DNA of 64,000 bases from Thunnus maccoyii (taxonomy: Eukaryota; Chordata; Actinopteri; Scombriformes; Scombridae): positions 27,686,001-27,750,000 of the forward strand of contig NC_056540.1 of assembly GCF_910596095.1 (NCBI RefSeq), written 5' to 3'. Shown here piece after piece: positions 47,501 to 60,590 of this stretch. Below the pieces are notes generated by a model. That model was not told the origin of the DNA, did not search any database, and saw only the letters and a list, made by a program, of their open reading frames with translations. Made by a program: the position numbers and the translations under genes. Each line of letters starts with the position of its first letter. Positions within the stretch are counted from its first letter, which is position 1.

Positions 47501-48973
47501 CTATGCGGGGTGGAAAAAAAAAACGCACAAGAGAATGACAGCAGTGCGTTGCTGTCGCTCTTCAATCTAATCAACATGTACAGAATATTGTCTTTTCACA
47601 ATTTCACTGTGTGTACTCACCCCAAGACTGGTAGAATAAACATTATTGAGCAGTACACAGTGAAGAGCCGTGATAGCCACATTGCAGTTTCCAGCTTGTT
47701 GCTCATTAAAAATTGCTGTGGAAGAAAAAAGTACGTTCAGGAGTTTGAGGCACATAAAAGTTTAAAGGACACAAGACGCTACTTGTTGAACCTGCTCCAT
47801 CATTTATGATAGTGTCTAACAGGGTGAAGGATGTACCTGTGCTAGAGGTCTAGTGCTAGGTTGCCTTTATTAGCAGATATGATGTGTTTTAGCATGTTTG
47901 GGCATTTGAAATGACAGGCCGGGCCTTCTGTTTTTTCTCATGAATACTGGAAACAGATTGACTGAAAGGCTCAGACCTTCAGTCTGGTTCTCTAAACGGT
48001 CAGCATAAATCAGCTAAAGTAGAAAACAACTTAATTCAATCTAGTTGTTAATTTTATGACCCCCTCATCAAAACTCAGCTAACGAGATGAAATCGTACCT
48101 CATGACCCCGCTGCTTCAGCTGACATGGTTGAGTAAGTTCATATTTCAAACAGGTTCTACATCACTGACTAATTCAGATACACAGTTTGAGGAAGGAAGA
48201 AAGATTTCAAAACATAGCAGTATCTCAAAAATATCAGAATCAGTGTTCAAAACTGAGCTACATTGGTGCACAAGTCCTACATCGGAAAACATGAAATCGT
48301 TTTCCTTTCAGGTAAAATGTAAGTATTTGAAAATTGTGAATGATGGACACATTTACGTCCTGCATAACGTAAAGTAATCCAGTACTATAGCCTTGAAATA
48401 AATGCTACCTGTGGAAATGTTCAGTTTATACTAAGACTATATCAATTTAACACTGAATGCTGAATTTCCATAGAAGTTATAACAGCATCAGTATACAGTG
48501 ATAAAACGTGATTAGAGCTGGGCACTGCAGAACATTTGTAAAAAGAGACTTGCTGCTGAGATATCCCGACTTTAAGATCTAAATCCACAGACTTGGTAAA
48601 GCTCCAGAAACTAATTATCCAAAAAATTTCCACAATGCAACTCAGTAACGTGTTTCATTTGACCGTCACTGCCTGGTAAACACCCACAACTTTTAAACTC
48701 CAATCCATCATCGGGGGCTTTTTTCTTAGACTTTAAAAAGCTCCCTCTAGTGCATTCATGTGGTGAACAGTTTCACACAGAAGACATTATACAACTGTTT
48801 TCACAGACTCAGTAGTGCTACATAAGTCGAGTATATTTATGTGTTTAAAATCAGTGGAGCGCTCCTTTTATAATGTGATGAAATAGTGGCTTGATGTAAC
48901 TGTGCGTTTCAAACAGCCAACTTACCACAGGCCCTAGCTGGGGAGGAGTGCTTTGTTGGTTGGTGTCTGCCAT
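44507..48973 (-). CDS. tmem33: Transmembrane protein 33
   Basis: An endoplasmic reticulum and nuclear-envelope multi-pass protein of the Pom33/Per33 family, linked to reticulon function and the unfolded protein response. Seven coding exons: 48926-48973, 47621-47715, 47286-47473, 46650-46717, 46211-46344, 45753-45836, 44507-44636, sum 747 nt, 248 residues (human 247). Hallmarks: start MADTNQQ; NKLETAMWLSRLFTVYCS; FYQRALLANALTSALRLHQR; EDSCHYLLYSLILVNSYP; NQQNILKFIACNEIFLMPAT; GQGSLLLPFIYYRFLTLRY and SRRNPYC; end SIAFISRLAPTGV. Splice phases all agree. The coding first exon extends to 48993 as 5' untranslated sequence with an acceptor at 48994, so an upstream non-coding exon exists, probably ending at 50916. 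Confidence 0.96.
47813..48243 (+). repeat. Local repeat, copy 1 (tmem33 intron)
   Basis: About 430 bases nearly collinear with 51194-51612 in the same orientation, starting 'aacagggtgaaggatg' and continuing past 'atctcaaaaatat'. It lies in the intron between tmem33 coding exons 1 and 2. It is either a dispersed element or a local duplication. Confidence 0.75.
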
Positions 48974-49194
48974 CTTTGGGAGTGTGGGTCGCTCTGTTGA
49001 AAGAAAAAGAAGAAAAAAAGTCACATTATGAAGCAATATTGGCTTGTTACATAGTACCAGCAGGAGTCACAACTACTTGTTAGCTGCTGTAACATGACTA
49101 ACCTACAACTTAACGCACAGTCATGGGTCAGTTTCTTATAGGAATCTCACCTGGCGAGATTTTACCACTGGTGTTAGTGATTAAAAAGCTGAAG

Positions 49195-49790
49195 TAGAGC
49201 TGCAACAGTTGATAGATTAGTTGCCAACTACTAAATTAATTGTCAATTATTTTGATAATCAAATAATCACTTTGAGTCATTTTTTAATAAGAATATTTGA
49301 ATGAATGATCTGATTCCACCTTCCTAAATGTGTATATTTAGTCCCCTGTGAGTGTGAACTGATTATCTTTGGGTTGTGGGTTTGTGGTTGTGTTGGTCGA
49401 GACAAAAGAAGTCATTTGAGGATGTCACCTTGGGCTTTGGGAGAAAGTGATCAACATTATTCGCCATTGAAAATTAATCAATAATGTAATTACAGTAATT
49501 GTTAGCCTTAAAATGAAGTGATAAGTTGATTAATCAAGTGACAGAAAATGAACCAGCAACTATTTCATACTGGACTAATTTTTAAATTATTTTTTCAAGC
49601 AAAAAAGCCAAACATTACCTAATTCTAGTCTCTCCGTCATAAGCATTTGATGCTTTTATTTGTCTAATGATTATATCAAATTGAGTATCTTTGGGTTTTG
49701 GACAAACAAAAGCAGTAATGTGAAGATGTCACCTTGGGTTTAAGGAAATAGTAGTGCACGTTTTTAACCATATTGTATGACATCCTAACA
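49195..49790 (-). mobile_element. Two hAT-type MITE pieces, reverse orientation
   Basis: 49195-49520 starts 'gagctgcaacagttgatag' and includes 'attattttgataatcaaat'. About 49540-49790 repeats the same internal phrases ('tatctttgggtt', 'gatgtcaccttggg'). They are relatives of the element at 8545-8895. Confidence 0.55.
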
Positions 49791-49849
49791 GATTATTATT
49801 AAATGAGTAACTAACACCAGAGATGACACTACTTTTTAAATATTAACTT

Positions 49850-50482
49850 AAAGGACGGGGTCAAGTTTGTCTTAAAGCAACAGTCAGGTGCCCAGCTGCA
49901 CACTGAAACATGCTTTACTTCCCATAATCACTTCTCCTGTTTATACTGACCATTAGAAGATCCATTCATAATGAAATTACAATATAAGTGATGGGGGACA
50001 AAATCCACCATCCTCCTTCTGGACAAAAACTATTTAAAATTTTATCTGAAGCCAATATGAAGGTTCAGCCGGCCAAATCAGTTAGATATCTTTCAACGTT
50101 ACAGTCTTTTTAGTGCCAAAGTCCCTCTTTTTGTCACTATACTTCCATCGCAGCTCAACAGGGAAATTAGTTTGATACTACACAGACTGTACATGTTGCA
50201 GATATCCACTTAATAAGACTAACTCAGACTGCTGAAGCCTCATATAAGCTTCACGTCAACTTCTACATGCCTTTTTTTGCACACAATGCGACCGTCGACA
50301 GACGATGGATTTTGACCCCCCATCACTTAACGTTACACTGAAGGCACATTTGAAGGGGATCTTTTAATAGCCAGTATGAAAAGAAGGAACGATTACAGCG
50401 AGGAAAACCTGTTTCTGTGTTCATTTTCGCACCTCACTGTTGTTTTAAGACAGACTTGAACAATTGTGAACCTGTCCTTTTC
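49850..50482 (+). mobile_element. Uninterrupted MITE with inverted ends
   Basis: The left end includes 'gtcaagtttgtcttaaagca'; the right end, reverse-complemented, reads 'gttcaagtctgtcttaaaac'. It is the complete form of the element split at 9709-10740. It has no coding capacity. Confidence 0.65.
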
Positions 50483-50915
50483 ACTTAACGTCCATCATTT
50501 GCTCTTAGCCGAGGTGGAAGATGTAGCTACACTAGCTTAGCTCACCAACGCTAGTTACAGTAAGTCATGACTACTTTTATAAAATGAGTATTGAGATGCA
50601 AGCGGAAAAAGCTAGCTCGCTGCTATAAAATTAATGAGAAGTCCGGTCCAACGAGTGTAACGTGAAAGACTTGCCGGTGCTTCATTAATGCTAACGTGAT
50701 GTCAGCTAACGCTAGCAGCCGGTAGGTCTAGAATATTCTGTTACTATCGTTACTAGCATGTGAGCTACGCGTTAGCTACTTAGCCTTTCATTCGTTACCC
50801 AGGTAACGCGTACTAACGTTAGCTGTCCCGGCTGTTAAAAGAAGCTCGCACAGGGTGAAGAGTCCCGATTTATAATATATATACATATTTAGCGTTAATA
50901 GAGCATATGGCTTAC

Positions 50916-50995
50916 CAGTGTTACAACGTCGTACTATTCCGCTGGGTGCTCCGCTCACAGTGACAGGTCACACCACAGAAGTAAGTGATCAGCTG
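50916..50995 (-). promoter_or_regulatory. Probable tmem33 non-coding first exon and promoter
   Basis: A good minus-strand donor (ACTG|GTAAGCC) ends a possible exon at 50916. The stretch upstream is relatively GC-rich for the window and has no repeats. The coding exon begins after an acceptor at 48994, so such an exon is required. The transcription start is not defined by sequence alone. Confidence 0.45.
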
Positions 50996-51193
50996 ACCTT
51001 CTTCAGCGAAAAGGAGGAAAACTGTAAACTATCGCGACACTTCAGAGGGAACGTATAGAGCCATGAGGCTGCAGCATGGATGTATTATAATAGCTGCAGC
51101 ATCACACTCAACACTGCCCTCTAGTGGACAAAGAAATACATGCAACAAGACCAGCTTCATGAGCCAAATAAACAGAGGTGGAGAGTAACTGCT

Positions 51194-51612
51194 CCAACAG
51201 GGTGAAGGATGAACCTGTGCTAGAGGTCTAGTGCTAGGTCACCTCTATTAGCAGGTATGATGTGTTGTTTTAGCATGTTTGTGTATTTGGAATGTTTTCT
51301 CATGAATACTGGAAGCAAATTTACTGAAAGGCCCAGACTTTCACTCTGGTTCTCTTAACGATCAGCACGAATCAACCAAACTAGAAAACAACATAATTCA
51401 ATCTAGTCGTTAATTTTACATCCCTCTCATCAAAAGTCAGCTGCCAAGATGAAATTGTATCTCATGAAAGACCTGCTGCTTCAGCTGACATCCTCGAGTA
51501 AGTCAACCTTCATATTTCAAACAGGTTCGACATCAGTGACTTGTTCAGATACACAGTTTGAGGGAGGAAGAAACATTTCAAAACATACCAGTATCTCAAA
51601 AATATAAGAATC
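51194..51612 (+). repeat. Local repeat, copy 2 (upstream of tmem33)
   Basis: Matches 47813-48243 in the same orientation with scattered substitutions and small gaps. Both copies include an ATG-started short frame (MK.YLM..LLLQLT) followed by a donor-like GAGTAAGT. It lies beyond the presumed tmem33 promoter. Confidence 0.75.
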
Positions 51613-51624
51613 AATCAATCAACC

Positions 51625-52125
51625 ACCTCAGTTTTGAGGTGCTTGTATTTTACTTGAGTATTTTCTTTTGATGCTACTTTATACTTCCACTCCAATACAT
51701 TTAAGTGACAGCTTTAGTTACTTTTCAGATTAACGTTTGACACAATAGATGATATAACAAGCTTTTAAAATACAACACCTTGTTAAAGATGAAACCAGTG
51801 GTTTACAACCTTTTTGGCTTTTGACGTCTTACAAAAAGCAGTGTGTAGTCGGGGTCACATTTCACATGTCTATGAGTTGTTAACAGCTCCACCAAATAGT
51901 GATTTTTCCCTTTAAACTTCTCATGTGGTTTCATTTCACTAAATGTTCAAATGATCCAATATTTCACCAATAGGGGCCCGACCCATAGTTTGGGAACAAT
52001 ACTAACTAGCTAACGGTATATAAAGTAGTTGAAACTATCTCCACCTTCAGCAGCTACAAGAGTAACATGCTGCTCTAATATTGATGCTTCAGTATTAGTC
52101 ATCTAATGACGTCATATATAATATC
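51625..52125 (-). mobile_element. hAT-like element, reverse orientation
   Basis: The reverse complement of the family at 11729-12902, recognisable from 'gtattttacttgagtatttt' and 'ctactttatacttccactcc'. The inner hAT-like unit with 'cagtggtttacaacctttt' and 'tttgggaacaatac' is present at the same relative place. Confidence 0.6.
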
Positions 52126-52301
52126 AGTCAGAGGGCTATTTTTAGTCATTCTATTAATTTTTATATTTGAATTAGCCTGTTTAGTCATTGTATGTAATTT
52201 AGCTTTTAATTGCATTTGTTTCTTTCACCTACCTCATTATTTTTGTATTTTGATTGATGTGAAGTGGCTGCTGTAACATTTTAATTTCCCTTTGGGATTA
52301 A

Positions 52302-52332
52302 TAAAGTAGATAGATAGATCTATCTATCTACT

Positions 52333-52395
<63 letters not shown>

Positions 52396-52397
52396 CT

Positions 52398-52432
<35 letters not shown>

Positions 52433-52480
52433 CTTTATGTATCTATCTACTTTATCTATCTATCTATCTATCTATCTATG
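52302..52480. repeat. (TATC)n microsatellite beginning with a 34-bp perfect palindrome
   Basis: The TATC array is interrupted by repeated 'ctacttta' units. It follows a LINE-type 3' tail 'tttccctttgggattaataa'. Positions 52302-52335 form a perfect palindrome (GATA repeats turning into TATC repeats), so the array inverts at its left end. Confidence 0.95.
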
Positions 52481-52489
52481 CATACTTGT

Positions 52490-55400
52490 ACACAAACCAC
52501 CCATTATATATAAAAAGGTGATTTATTTATTTATAGATTCCAGCAGTCTTTACATTCCCACACATCGTTGCACTATTTGTATATAAAATTCACAGTAATA
52601 GTTGACCTGACACTCAAATAGAGTTGTTAGATTTTATTTCCATGTTAAGTGTCATTCAGAGCACCTGAGTATAATGTTTTAAGACTTCAAAGGGGATAAG
52701 AGATTTATTAACATCGATGTTTTTTTTTGCAATTCATTCCATCTGTAATAAGCAAAGTATTTAAAAACAGTTTTTCCAAGTTCAGTTTGAACATACAGCA
52801 GCTTGGTATTAGTTTTTTAACAAATAATGTTGTCAGAGTTTTTTAGGCCTATCTGTTGATATTTGGCTTTTGTTTTGTGTATGCATTCATTTGTTTGTCC
52901 CGACATATAGTTATAACCTTTTTATCTCCATTAGCTTTGTCTAAGCTGTATAAAGATGCTTCTGTGAAGATCCACAGAGAAACACGGAAGTTATTTTTTG
53001 CCGAATATCTTTAGTGCATCAAAAGACGCAGGAAAAAAGAAAGCAGTGTGCGCATGCGCAATGGTCAACGCCCACATTAGTCGACTAGCAGCCGACTCTC
53101 TGACACCTCTTTTTTTAAAAGTTTCCCGCTGTTTAAGAGCTATATTTGATTGTTGAAGACTATGAGGCTTCCTGGTATTCAAAGTATCGATTGAAAATAG
53201 AAGATTTATCGAATATTTGCATCTTCTTTTAGTTTATTTAAATGTTATTTGGTTGGCTACCAAAAGAGGGCGCACTCGACCAGACTAAGGGACTTCTGCA
53301 TGTTGGCCTATAGCCTGTGTTGGATAATTATTTTAGCTTTAAGTGCACCTTATTTGGTCCCAACATGTTTTAAAATCATACATCTGACTGCTACAGTAGC
53401 GCGTATATCCGAAGATTATTGGCAAGAGTGTCGCAGGGTGATGTGTTTGCTGCAGATGCCATTTGAAAATATAGGCAGTGTAAGCACTGTAGAATCTAAT
53501 TATTTCTTTGCAAAACCTAATTAGGCATTAAAAAAGGTTAACGCCAGCGCCTGAAACGTTTTTGTTTAATAATCCCATTACTGACGGCTCATCATGTATA
53601 AAATGGTGCAGGAGGACACTAAGTTTCCACTTGTTAAAGGGAATCTCTGAGAAATAGTCGCAGATTTTTTGACACTATCTGCGATTGGAAAATTGTGGCT
53701 TGTAGCCTAATTAAACTGCGGAGACTCAGCACACAGCACACACAGAGTAAGTAAGGCTGCAGCGTCCTGCCGTGCATGCATTTTTATGTTTAACTCATCA
53801 TTCTGCCTGCCTGCTAAAAATAACAAAACAAAAAAATTCTGTCTGTTTTCTGCTTTTTACAATGTCGCATAATTTGTTGGGCATGACAAAACTCGACAAA
53901 CTGTAGCGTACAAGTGAGAATAGACCGTGATGATTTTTTTTAAAGCGTCAGCTCCTCTTGGACCATTACCGGTCACTAGAGAGCTCAAGGTGAGAATTTA
54001 AATGAGACAACAGGCTGAGGAGGAAATGTTTGATCCTTTGATACTTTTTCAGAAAGAAATACAGCCGGAACTAGATATAAATCGTCTTGCAGCAAATATT
54101 ACAGTAGTGCTTGTTTACACTGATGCCAGAAAGAAGGTCTCCCGTACTGCTGAAAGCAACCAGCTGCACAAAATATTAATGACGGAATATTAAAGGAACA
54201 TTACTAATATTGCAATGAATTTTCTGCCAGTAATATCCCACTTTGTCGTCTTAAAATGGGCCGTTTTGACCAAAATACAAATGATTTACTTACTATAACT
54301 ATTGAAGATGAATGTCTAATATAAAATGATACGTTAATGTTGACAATTTTATCAAAAGAATGAACCCTGTGAGAGAAATCACCTCGTTTTCAAAGCAATT
54401 TAGAGATTTTCTTCTTCTCTGAACATCGGTCAAGTTCTACAACAGACGGCAAATAGGATACATTTATATTTAAACAACAAAGAGCTCAATCTAAATTAAC
54501 AGTCTATAATTATTATTTTTAAATAATATCTTGAAAATTTTAAATTAAATCAGAATCAGATACTGATATTACACTATATTTAAGCTGAGAATGTCTGTGA
54601 ACTCCATAATAATGAGATATTATTATTGTTATTACTACTGAAATACTGAGGACTGTTACGACTGTCACTATGCTATTACTGCTACAATAAATACTAATAA
54701 TAATGATCTTTTTTATTTGATGTAAACCATCTTTTTTCCTCCACATTCTTACATTCTTACAACAACAAAATCTTCTCAACCTGCTCTCGCTTTATTCCGC
54801 CTTTAATCTTCTGCTTCAGCAGGTTTCAAGAAAAAAAAATATATGTATATAAAGAAAAGAAAGAAAGTGAGTGACAGACCAAAGTGAAAGCCTTCTCAAA
54901 AGAAATAAACCGTCGTGTAATCTCAGTCCGGGACTCTGTTCTGCCAAAACAAACAGGGTGTAGAAGGGGATGAAAATCGGGACAAGCGGGAAGAAAGAGC
55001 TGGTTTGATAGGGAGGAAAAGAAGGACACGGTGAATTTCCCTCAAACTGGTTAAAGAAACAATAAAGCGAGTTATCAACAGCTTTCTCTGCCTTTTATCT
55101 CTTTGTTGTCTGATGTGAGAAGGCGTTTCACATGTAAGTCACAAGACCGTTCAGGGATAGTTGATGATGGGTTCAGATGTAACTGAAATCTCTGTGAATT
55201 AAGTTTTTATACTCACAGTTTCATTTGCTTTGGGTCTTTAAAAAAAAAAAGCAAAAAGAATAGTGATTTAGTGTGAATGCATTCAGCTGATGCTCGGCAG
55301 AACAAGCTTTTACTTTTACACCAAACTGATACACGAAGCTGAATTTAGAGAAAATAGTTTGAAGTCATTGAAATCCTCCAACATTTATTCCTCTTGAGAA

Positions 55401-56270
55401 TAATATTTTCTGTAGAGTGGAGGGTAAGCTTCTCATTTTTCTTTCTGCATCTCTTTTTGATTGTTTACTTCAGTGTCATGTTGAAAGTTTGTAATATTCT
55501 GTGTTAATTTGGCTTTTTTTTCTAGTTCCAGTTTTTCCATCTCAGTATATTCATGCTTTGTTTTTAGGAAAGAGGAAAAGTAGGATGTTGCTATTAAGAT
55601 GATGAGCAAAACAAACATGATGCTCCATTATTTTTTTTATCTGATCATGCAATATTTTCCAAAATTGTTTTGTTGCTTTTTTTCCTCTTACATAATGAAG
55701 TTAAAACCTTTATCATGCTGCTGCTTCATATGCTCAAATATCAAAGTTCAACATGGTGACTCTGTGGATCTTTCAGGAAATTGACACCAAGAAAAAAAAA
55801 AATCTAACTAAGAGACATTTTGTGACTTGTTTTGGGACTTTGTCTTTGTTCTCTCTCATGATGATGACAGGACTGGATGCTGTTCTGTCATCTCAAATAT
55901 GGCTGTTATATGCACACAGAGACCCGATTCCAGCAGGCTCTCGGCCTCTTAGCTTTTACCTTGCATGCAAGTCATCCATTTTAGATATAAGGCTCTGATC
56001 ATGTGCCTCTATTTCTTCATCAAGGTCTTCACTTTGTGTTCAATGCATTTATAGACTAAAAGACTTTTGTAAAATACAAATTAAATAACCTTAACAGCAT
56101 CTATAAGGTGTGAGAACACTTGTCTCTGCACAGGTGCAAAAACAAAACCTTCACAGAAATCTTTTTATTTATCTAAAAAACACTTGTAAATTAGCTTTCT
56201 GCATGATTTAGGATGACATTACTTAAATCCTAATGCCTGTAGTTCTCTTTAGTTGTTTTTATTTTATCCT
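52490..56270. other. Gene-free AT-rich region
   Basis: Short open frames only, none with recognisable features. It includes an ATT-rich stretch near 54600-54720. Confidence 0.45.
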
Positions 56271-57700
56271 TGCTGATGATCCTTGCTTAATGACTGGAGA
56301 GAATCTGATGCCCACAGCGAGCTTTGAGCCAAAAGCTATAGACATAGAAAGCAGAGCGGATCCACCAGAAAGCTGACTTTTCCCTTTTTTAAGGAGTAAA
56401 GCCATGTTTGTTTCTGGGTTGAATGGGGGCCTATAATGGAACTGATGGCATCAGGATTGTCACCACAAATGGTCTGGGCGTTTTGCAAGGCTGTTTGACA
56501 GAGCCTATTATGTCATTGGTCTCGTCCCTCCACTCCTTGCTCGCTTGGGCTTGAATGGGAGTGAATTAATCAAATGGTTTGAGAGAGATCAGCCAACTTA
56601 ATGCATTTTGTGTCAAGGTCTACAGTGATCCAAGACCCCCACACACTTCCCTCTACCTGCACTGTTTTCATCTGAGCATATCTACACTATCTATGTGCTG
56701 TAATCAGACTGAAAACATGTTTATTATTTTATACCTATCAGGACTTTTAATGCGGCTCTGTGACCTTTTATTCAGTGGATTTTTAAAATATATCTCCCAA
56801 ATCATAATGTTAATATTCCTACAGGCAAAAGTGACATTACTGTATATTAAGTGGTCATTTCCATCCTTGGGTATCACTTGTAGGAATAGTTTTTGTTCTT
56901 TTTCATGGGGGTACATCAGTGGTGTTAGGACATCTGGAAACATTATAGCAACGTGTGTATCTTCTGTCTGAGGAGTAACTGCTGAATTTTACATTTTCCA
57001 CTAGAATTAAAAGGTGCCATTTAAAGCCTGCAATGAACTAATCTAATTTAATCAAAAAAATGGATGAATTTCTAGAACAGGGCAGAATTTTCAGACCAAT
57101 AAGAGCCAATTAGATGAAATTTATGTTTCTATTCTATAGAGGATCTTTGTGTCTGAGGATTAAGTATTGAATTGTTAAATGACTACCACTATGGGAAATA
57201 AGCTGACACCTATAATTAGATGTCATTCATAATTTGGATCATTTGAGTGGAAATTCACCCTTAAGGACCTCTGGAGATTAGCAGACCCCTCTAGGACCAC
57301 AAACAGAAATGGCTCCAAAAAAAAAAAGGAATCTACAGTCTCAATAAATTAAATATTGATATCATAAAAAAAAAAAAAATCAAAACACAGCCACCATCAT
57401 ATCTTTTATTTTTCAAGAGGGAAATGGTCCAATTGGTCTAAAGTCAAGCGCTGTAACGTTATTGCTTTATCAAACACAATCAAAATGTGAATTAATCAAA
57501 GCACTCCGCGTTAGAGCACGTATGCATGAGCATTGTTTGGCTGTAATGGATGGCTTTAAAATTTGACGTTATTATTTCCCGTCATTTCTGGAAACAAATT
57601 GAACATTTATTGCATATATATTAAAAATTATACAGTCGTCGAGAGAGGCTGATGTCTCTTTTATTGAGGCGCACCGAGAGGTGAGGTCTCACCGGATCAA
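56270..57700. promoter_or_regulatory. Candidate conserved non-coding blocks
   Basis: Low-repeat stretches at about 56280-56650, 57050-57300 and 57440-57720 with TAAT and CAAT-like cores and no coding potential. Human TMEM33 is a close neighbour of the developmental regulator PHOX2B, whose surroundings are enhancer-rich. Assignment as enhancers is inference. Confidence 0.3.
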
Positions 57701-59940
57701 TTTCTCTGTCTTGTTACTCCCGCAAGAGGATGTTTGGAAAATGCCTGCACCGCTAAATTGATTCAGAAACGAATTCATAACTTGGGGGGTTTAAGCAATT
57801 TTGTGGCGCCCAGTTTTTATCCTCAATCTTTTCTTTTGTTTCATGTTTTGATTGCTTTAAGCCTCCAACCAAAGTTTTGTAGGCATGGTAACAGCTTTAT
57901 TCTCATTTCTGCGGCCGTTAGTCCACGTTAGCCTATTTTTCATTCTTTGCAAAAAAATGCATTTAATACACTGGGTTTTGGGTGGCTTCACAAACATAGC
58001 CATTAAGCAGTCACAATGCTTTTATTGTGCACTTGATCTCAAAATAGAGCGTGGTCTGACTGCAGGATCCAGACGAACCTATGGAAAAGGCCTTGTCTTT
58101 GTCTGTCTGTGAGGAGATGAATGGCCCGTGTCAACCAGATGATTAGTTTGCACTATTAAATTGTCAAAAAGGAAGGATTTTTTCCCTAATAGTGCCTTTT
58201 CGTGAAGAATTATGGAATTCAGAGTTGTTTGCGACTGCCGTGGAACTTGCAGGGCTTCGCAGGGGCGAGGGCGAAGGTCAGACAGAGTTCTCAGCAGTGC
58301 GTCCAGTGTGGCACAGCAGTCAGGGGGAATGTGGAGACAAACGTCGGTCTATTTCCTGCAGGATGGGAATATTCATCTCTACATCGTACAATATGATGGA
58401 TAACCACGCTGTGACACTGTGATTCAACAAGCTGACTTCGGTTTACCCTTCAGTAACCTACATCCTTGAGGACGCCTAATGATTCAAACGCGTAAAATTC
58501 GTGCGTAAATACGCAACGACACTTGAGTGCACCCTTTATTTCACCTATGTAGAAGACTCAGGCACAACCATTTGGAACAGGGCATCAAATGATCAACAGG
58601 CAGCTTTACTTTCACAGACATACATCAAACTTTGATGGGACTTCAGATCGTTTTATTTCAAAAACTTTACTTGCTGCATTGGTGCGTACTTGCAAACGTC
58701 TTACGATAGCGCCAGCTCTCTCCCCACACATGAGCTGTCTTTCTGCATGTCACGACTGCCCGGCTCCATCCAGGGAACCCCCTTCCATTCTGCTCAACCT
58801 CTATTCTAGTGCCAACGTTTTGTGTTAAATGTTAACAACTTGGCCCGATCCATTTAATCGCCAACAACAAATCTGTGTTGACTCTAACACTCGCCTCCAT
58901 TGTGCCCATTATGCGCCTGCCCTCACTTGGAGATTTATGTATTTTTGATATTAAATTCCTTCTGTCATCAAGACTGCTCTCTTGTTGACTTTTCTTGACC
59001 TTTCGACCCCGTTCCCCAAACTTTCCCATATTTAACGCGGGACCCGCAGCCCCCCCATCTCCCCCCTCACTTTTTCTGCCCTACCACAGCTGAATGCTCT
59101 GTGTCTCCTTTTGTTGGCATGTGCTGTTTGCACTGTTCTTGAACTTCAGTGCGCTGCCCTGTCCCCATCCTGTACTTTGAACCCTGCGGAACTATACTTC
59201 CTCGAAAATAACGCCTTACTGTTTGCAAGTGCAAACTCCCTCATTCTCCTGTTATTAATATTGGCGACCAGACGAAGGGACAATTACGGTCTGGACATCA
59301 TAATTTGGCTGATGGGATGAATTATTTGGTAAACTAACACTAGGCCTTAATGTCCCGAGGCTCTGGCTTTCAAATCAACACCATACAATCTTTCCTGGAT
59401 TCCAGCTCTTCAGTCACAGTCTGAAAACTGCTTTCATCCAGTGTTGACGCAGAATGACGGATGTCCATACCTTGCCATATATGACATCCATGTAGCCTAT
59501 ACAAGCCTCCCTCTGACTGCCCAGCTTGCTAATTAGTTAAACAAACGCTCATACTAATGATCCCACTGGCCTGGTGAGCTTTGGGGTTTTTGTTCGCCGA
59601 CTTTGCCCCAGCTTCTCCCGCTGGAAACTTGGCCCCGCTGACCCGAGCTATCACGGCGCTGTGGAGACTGCTGGACCGCCCTGTCCGGAGTCCAACCCCC
59701 CAGGGGCCAAAGGGCAGCGTCCAAGGCCCGGGAATGCCACCACCAGCTGCTAGCGGTGACACCATGTACAAAAGGGGCTTGGTGAGCAATCCTTCTATGG
59801 GTTGTCAGTGTTGTGACAGTGCTGGCTTGACATTTATTTACTCTCTCATAGGACCAAAAACTCCTCGTTTGGTCTCAGCAATAAGCCACCGAGTTCGGGT
59901 TGCCTCCAACGTCTCTTAGCTGCTGTTACTGTAAATCAAA
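57700..59940. promoter_or_regulatory. GC-richer gene-free region, possible regulatory DNA
   Basis: It contains a CpG-richer block at 59580-59770. Overlapping short open frames at 58192-58422 and 59529-59919 have no family resemblance and no splice context. No exon is supported. Confidence 0.3.
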
Positions 59941-59970
59941 CTGGGCTCCATTTTTTTTTGATAAAACACA

Positions 59971-60590
59971 CTTTATAAAGGGTTTATACATTGTAAGTAA
60001 TTGCTTTATTAATGTTTAATAAATCATATGCTGATACTTTTTGGTTGCCAAGTTGCGAAAACAGACTTTATGGCTTATTAGAAAATGAGAAATCTATGAT
60101 CATTTATTAATGAATTACCATAATTTACCAAATAGACAGAATAACCGCCAGCCAAAGGGATTTTCACAACCTGGCAACCTCAAATTTGATCTTATTAATG
60201 GTTCTGATCTATAAAGCAATGGTAAATCATTTATTAGGCTAATAAAGCAATTAGTTACAACTTAAAATCCCTTTATAAAGGGGGACCTTTTTGGTACCCA
60301 AAATTGTAATCAAGCTCGAGTCAGATATGCTCGTGTTTTATGCATAAATGTTGGTAATCCATTTAAAGAATGTTTAATTTACTAAGCCATCAATTAGAAA
60401 TGTTAACAGTCATTAATAAAGGGTTTAAATGTTGTAAAGGTTAATATGATTGGGTTTTGGTTCAGATCATCTGCAGCTTTTTCTTTCACAACCCAACAGC
60501 CCATAATATGTTCTTAGGATCTATAAAACAATAGGATATGCTTTATTAACCATTAACAAAACAACATAATCCCTTCATAAAGAATGCTCT
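59971..60590. mobile_element. Two adjacent inverted-repeat MITE-like units
   Basis: Unit 1 (59971-60281) has ends 'ctttataaaggg' facing each other, with about 45 bases of imperfect inverted repeat including 'taattgctttatta'. Unit 2 (about 60414-60590) has related ends ('aataaagggtttaaatg' against 'cccttcataaag') and shares 'gatctataaa.caat' inside. Both are AT-rich and non-coding. Confidence 0.5.

Larger units (their letters stand above)
48994..50915. other. tmem33 first intron
   Basis: It holds reversed hAT-type MITE pieces (49195-49790) and an intact inverted-repeat MITE (49850-50482). About 50510-50830 has many 'gctaacg' and 'gttagct' motifs. No coding exon is seen. Confidence 0.6.

Noticed and set aside
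52302-52480. CRISPR-like regular repeat array
   Set aside because: The units are four bases long without spacers. It is a microsatellite in a vertebrate genome.
59529-59919. Overlapping GC-rich open frames as a gene
   Set aside because: No family resemblance, no splice context, and both strands are open because of base composition.
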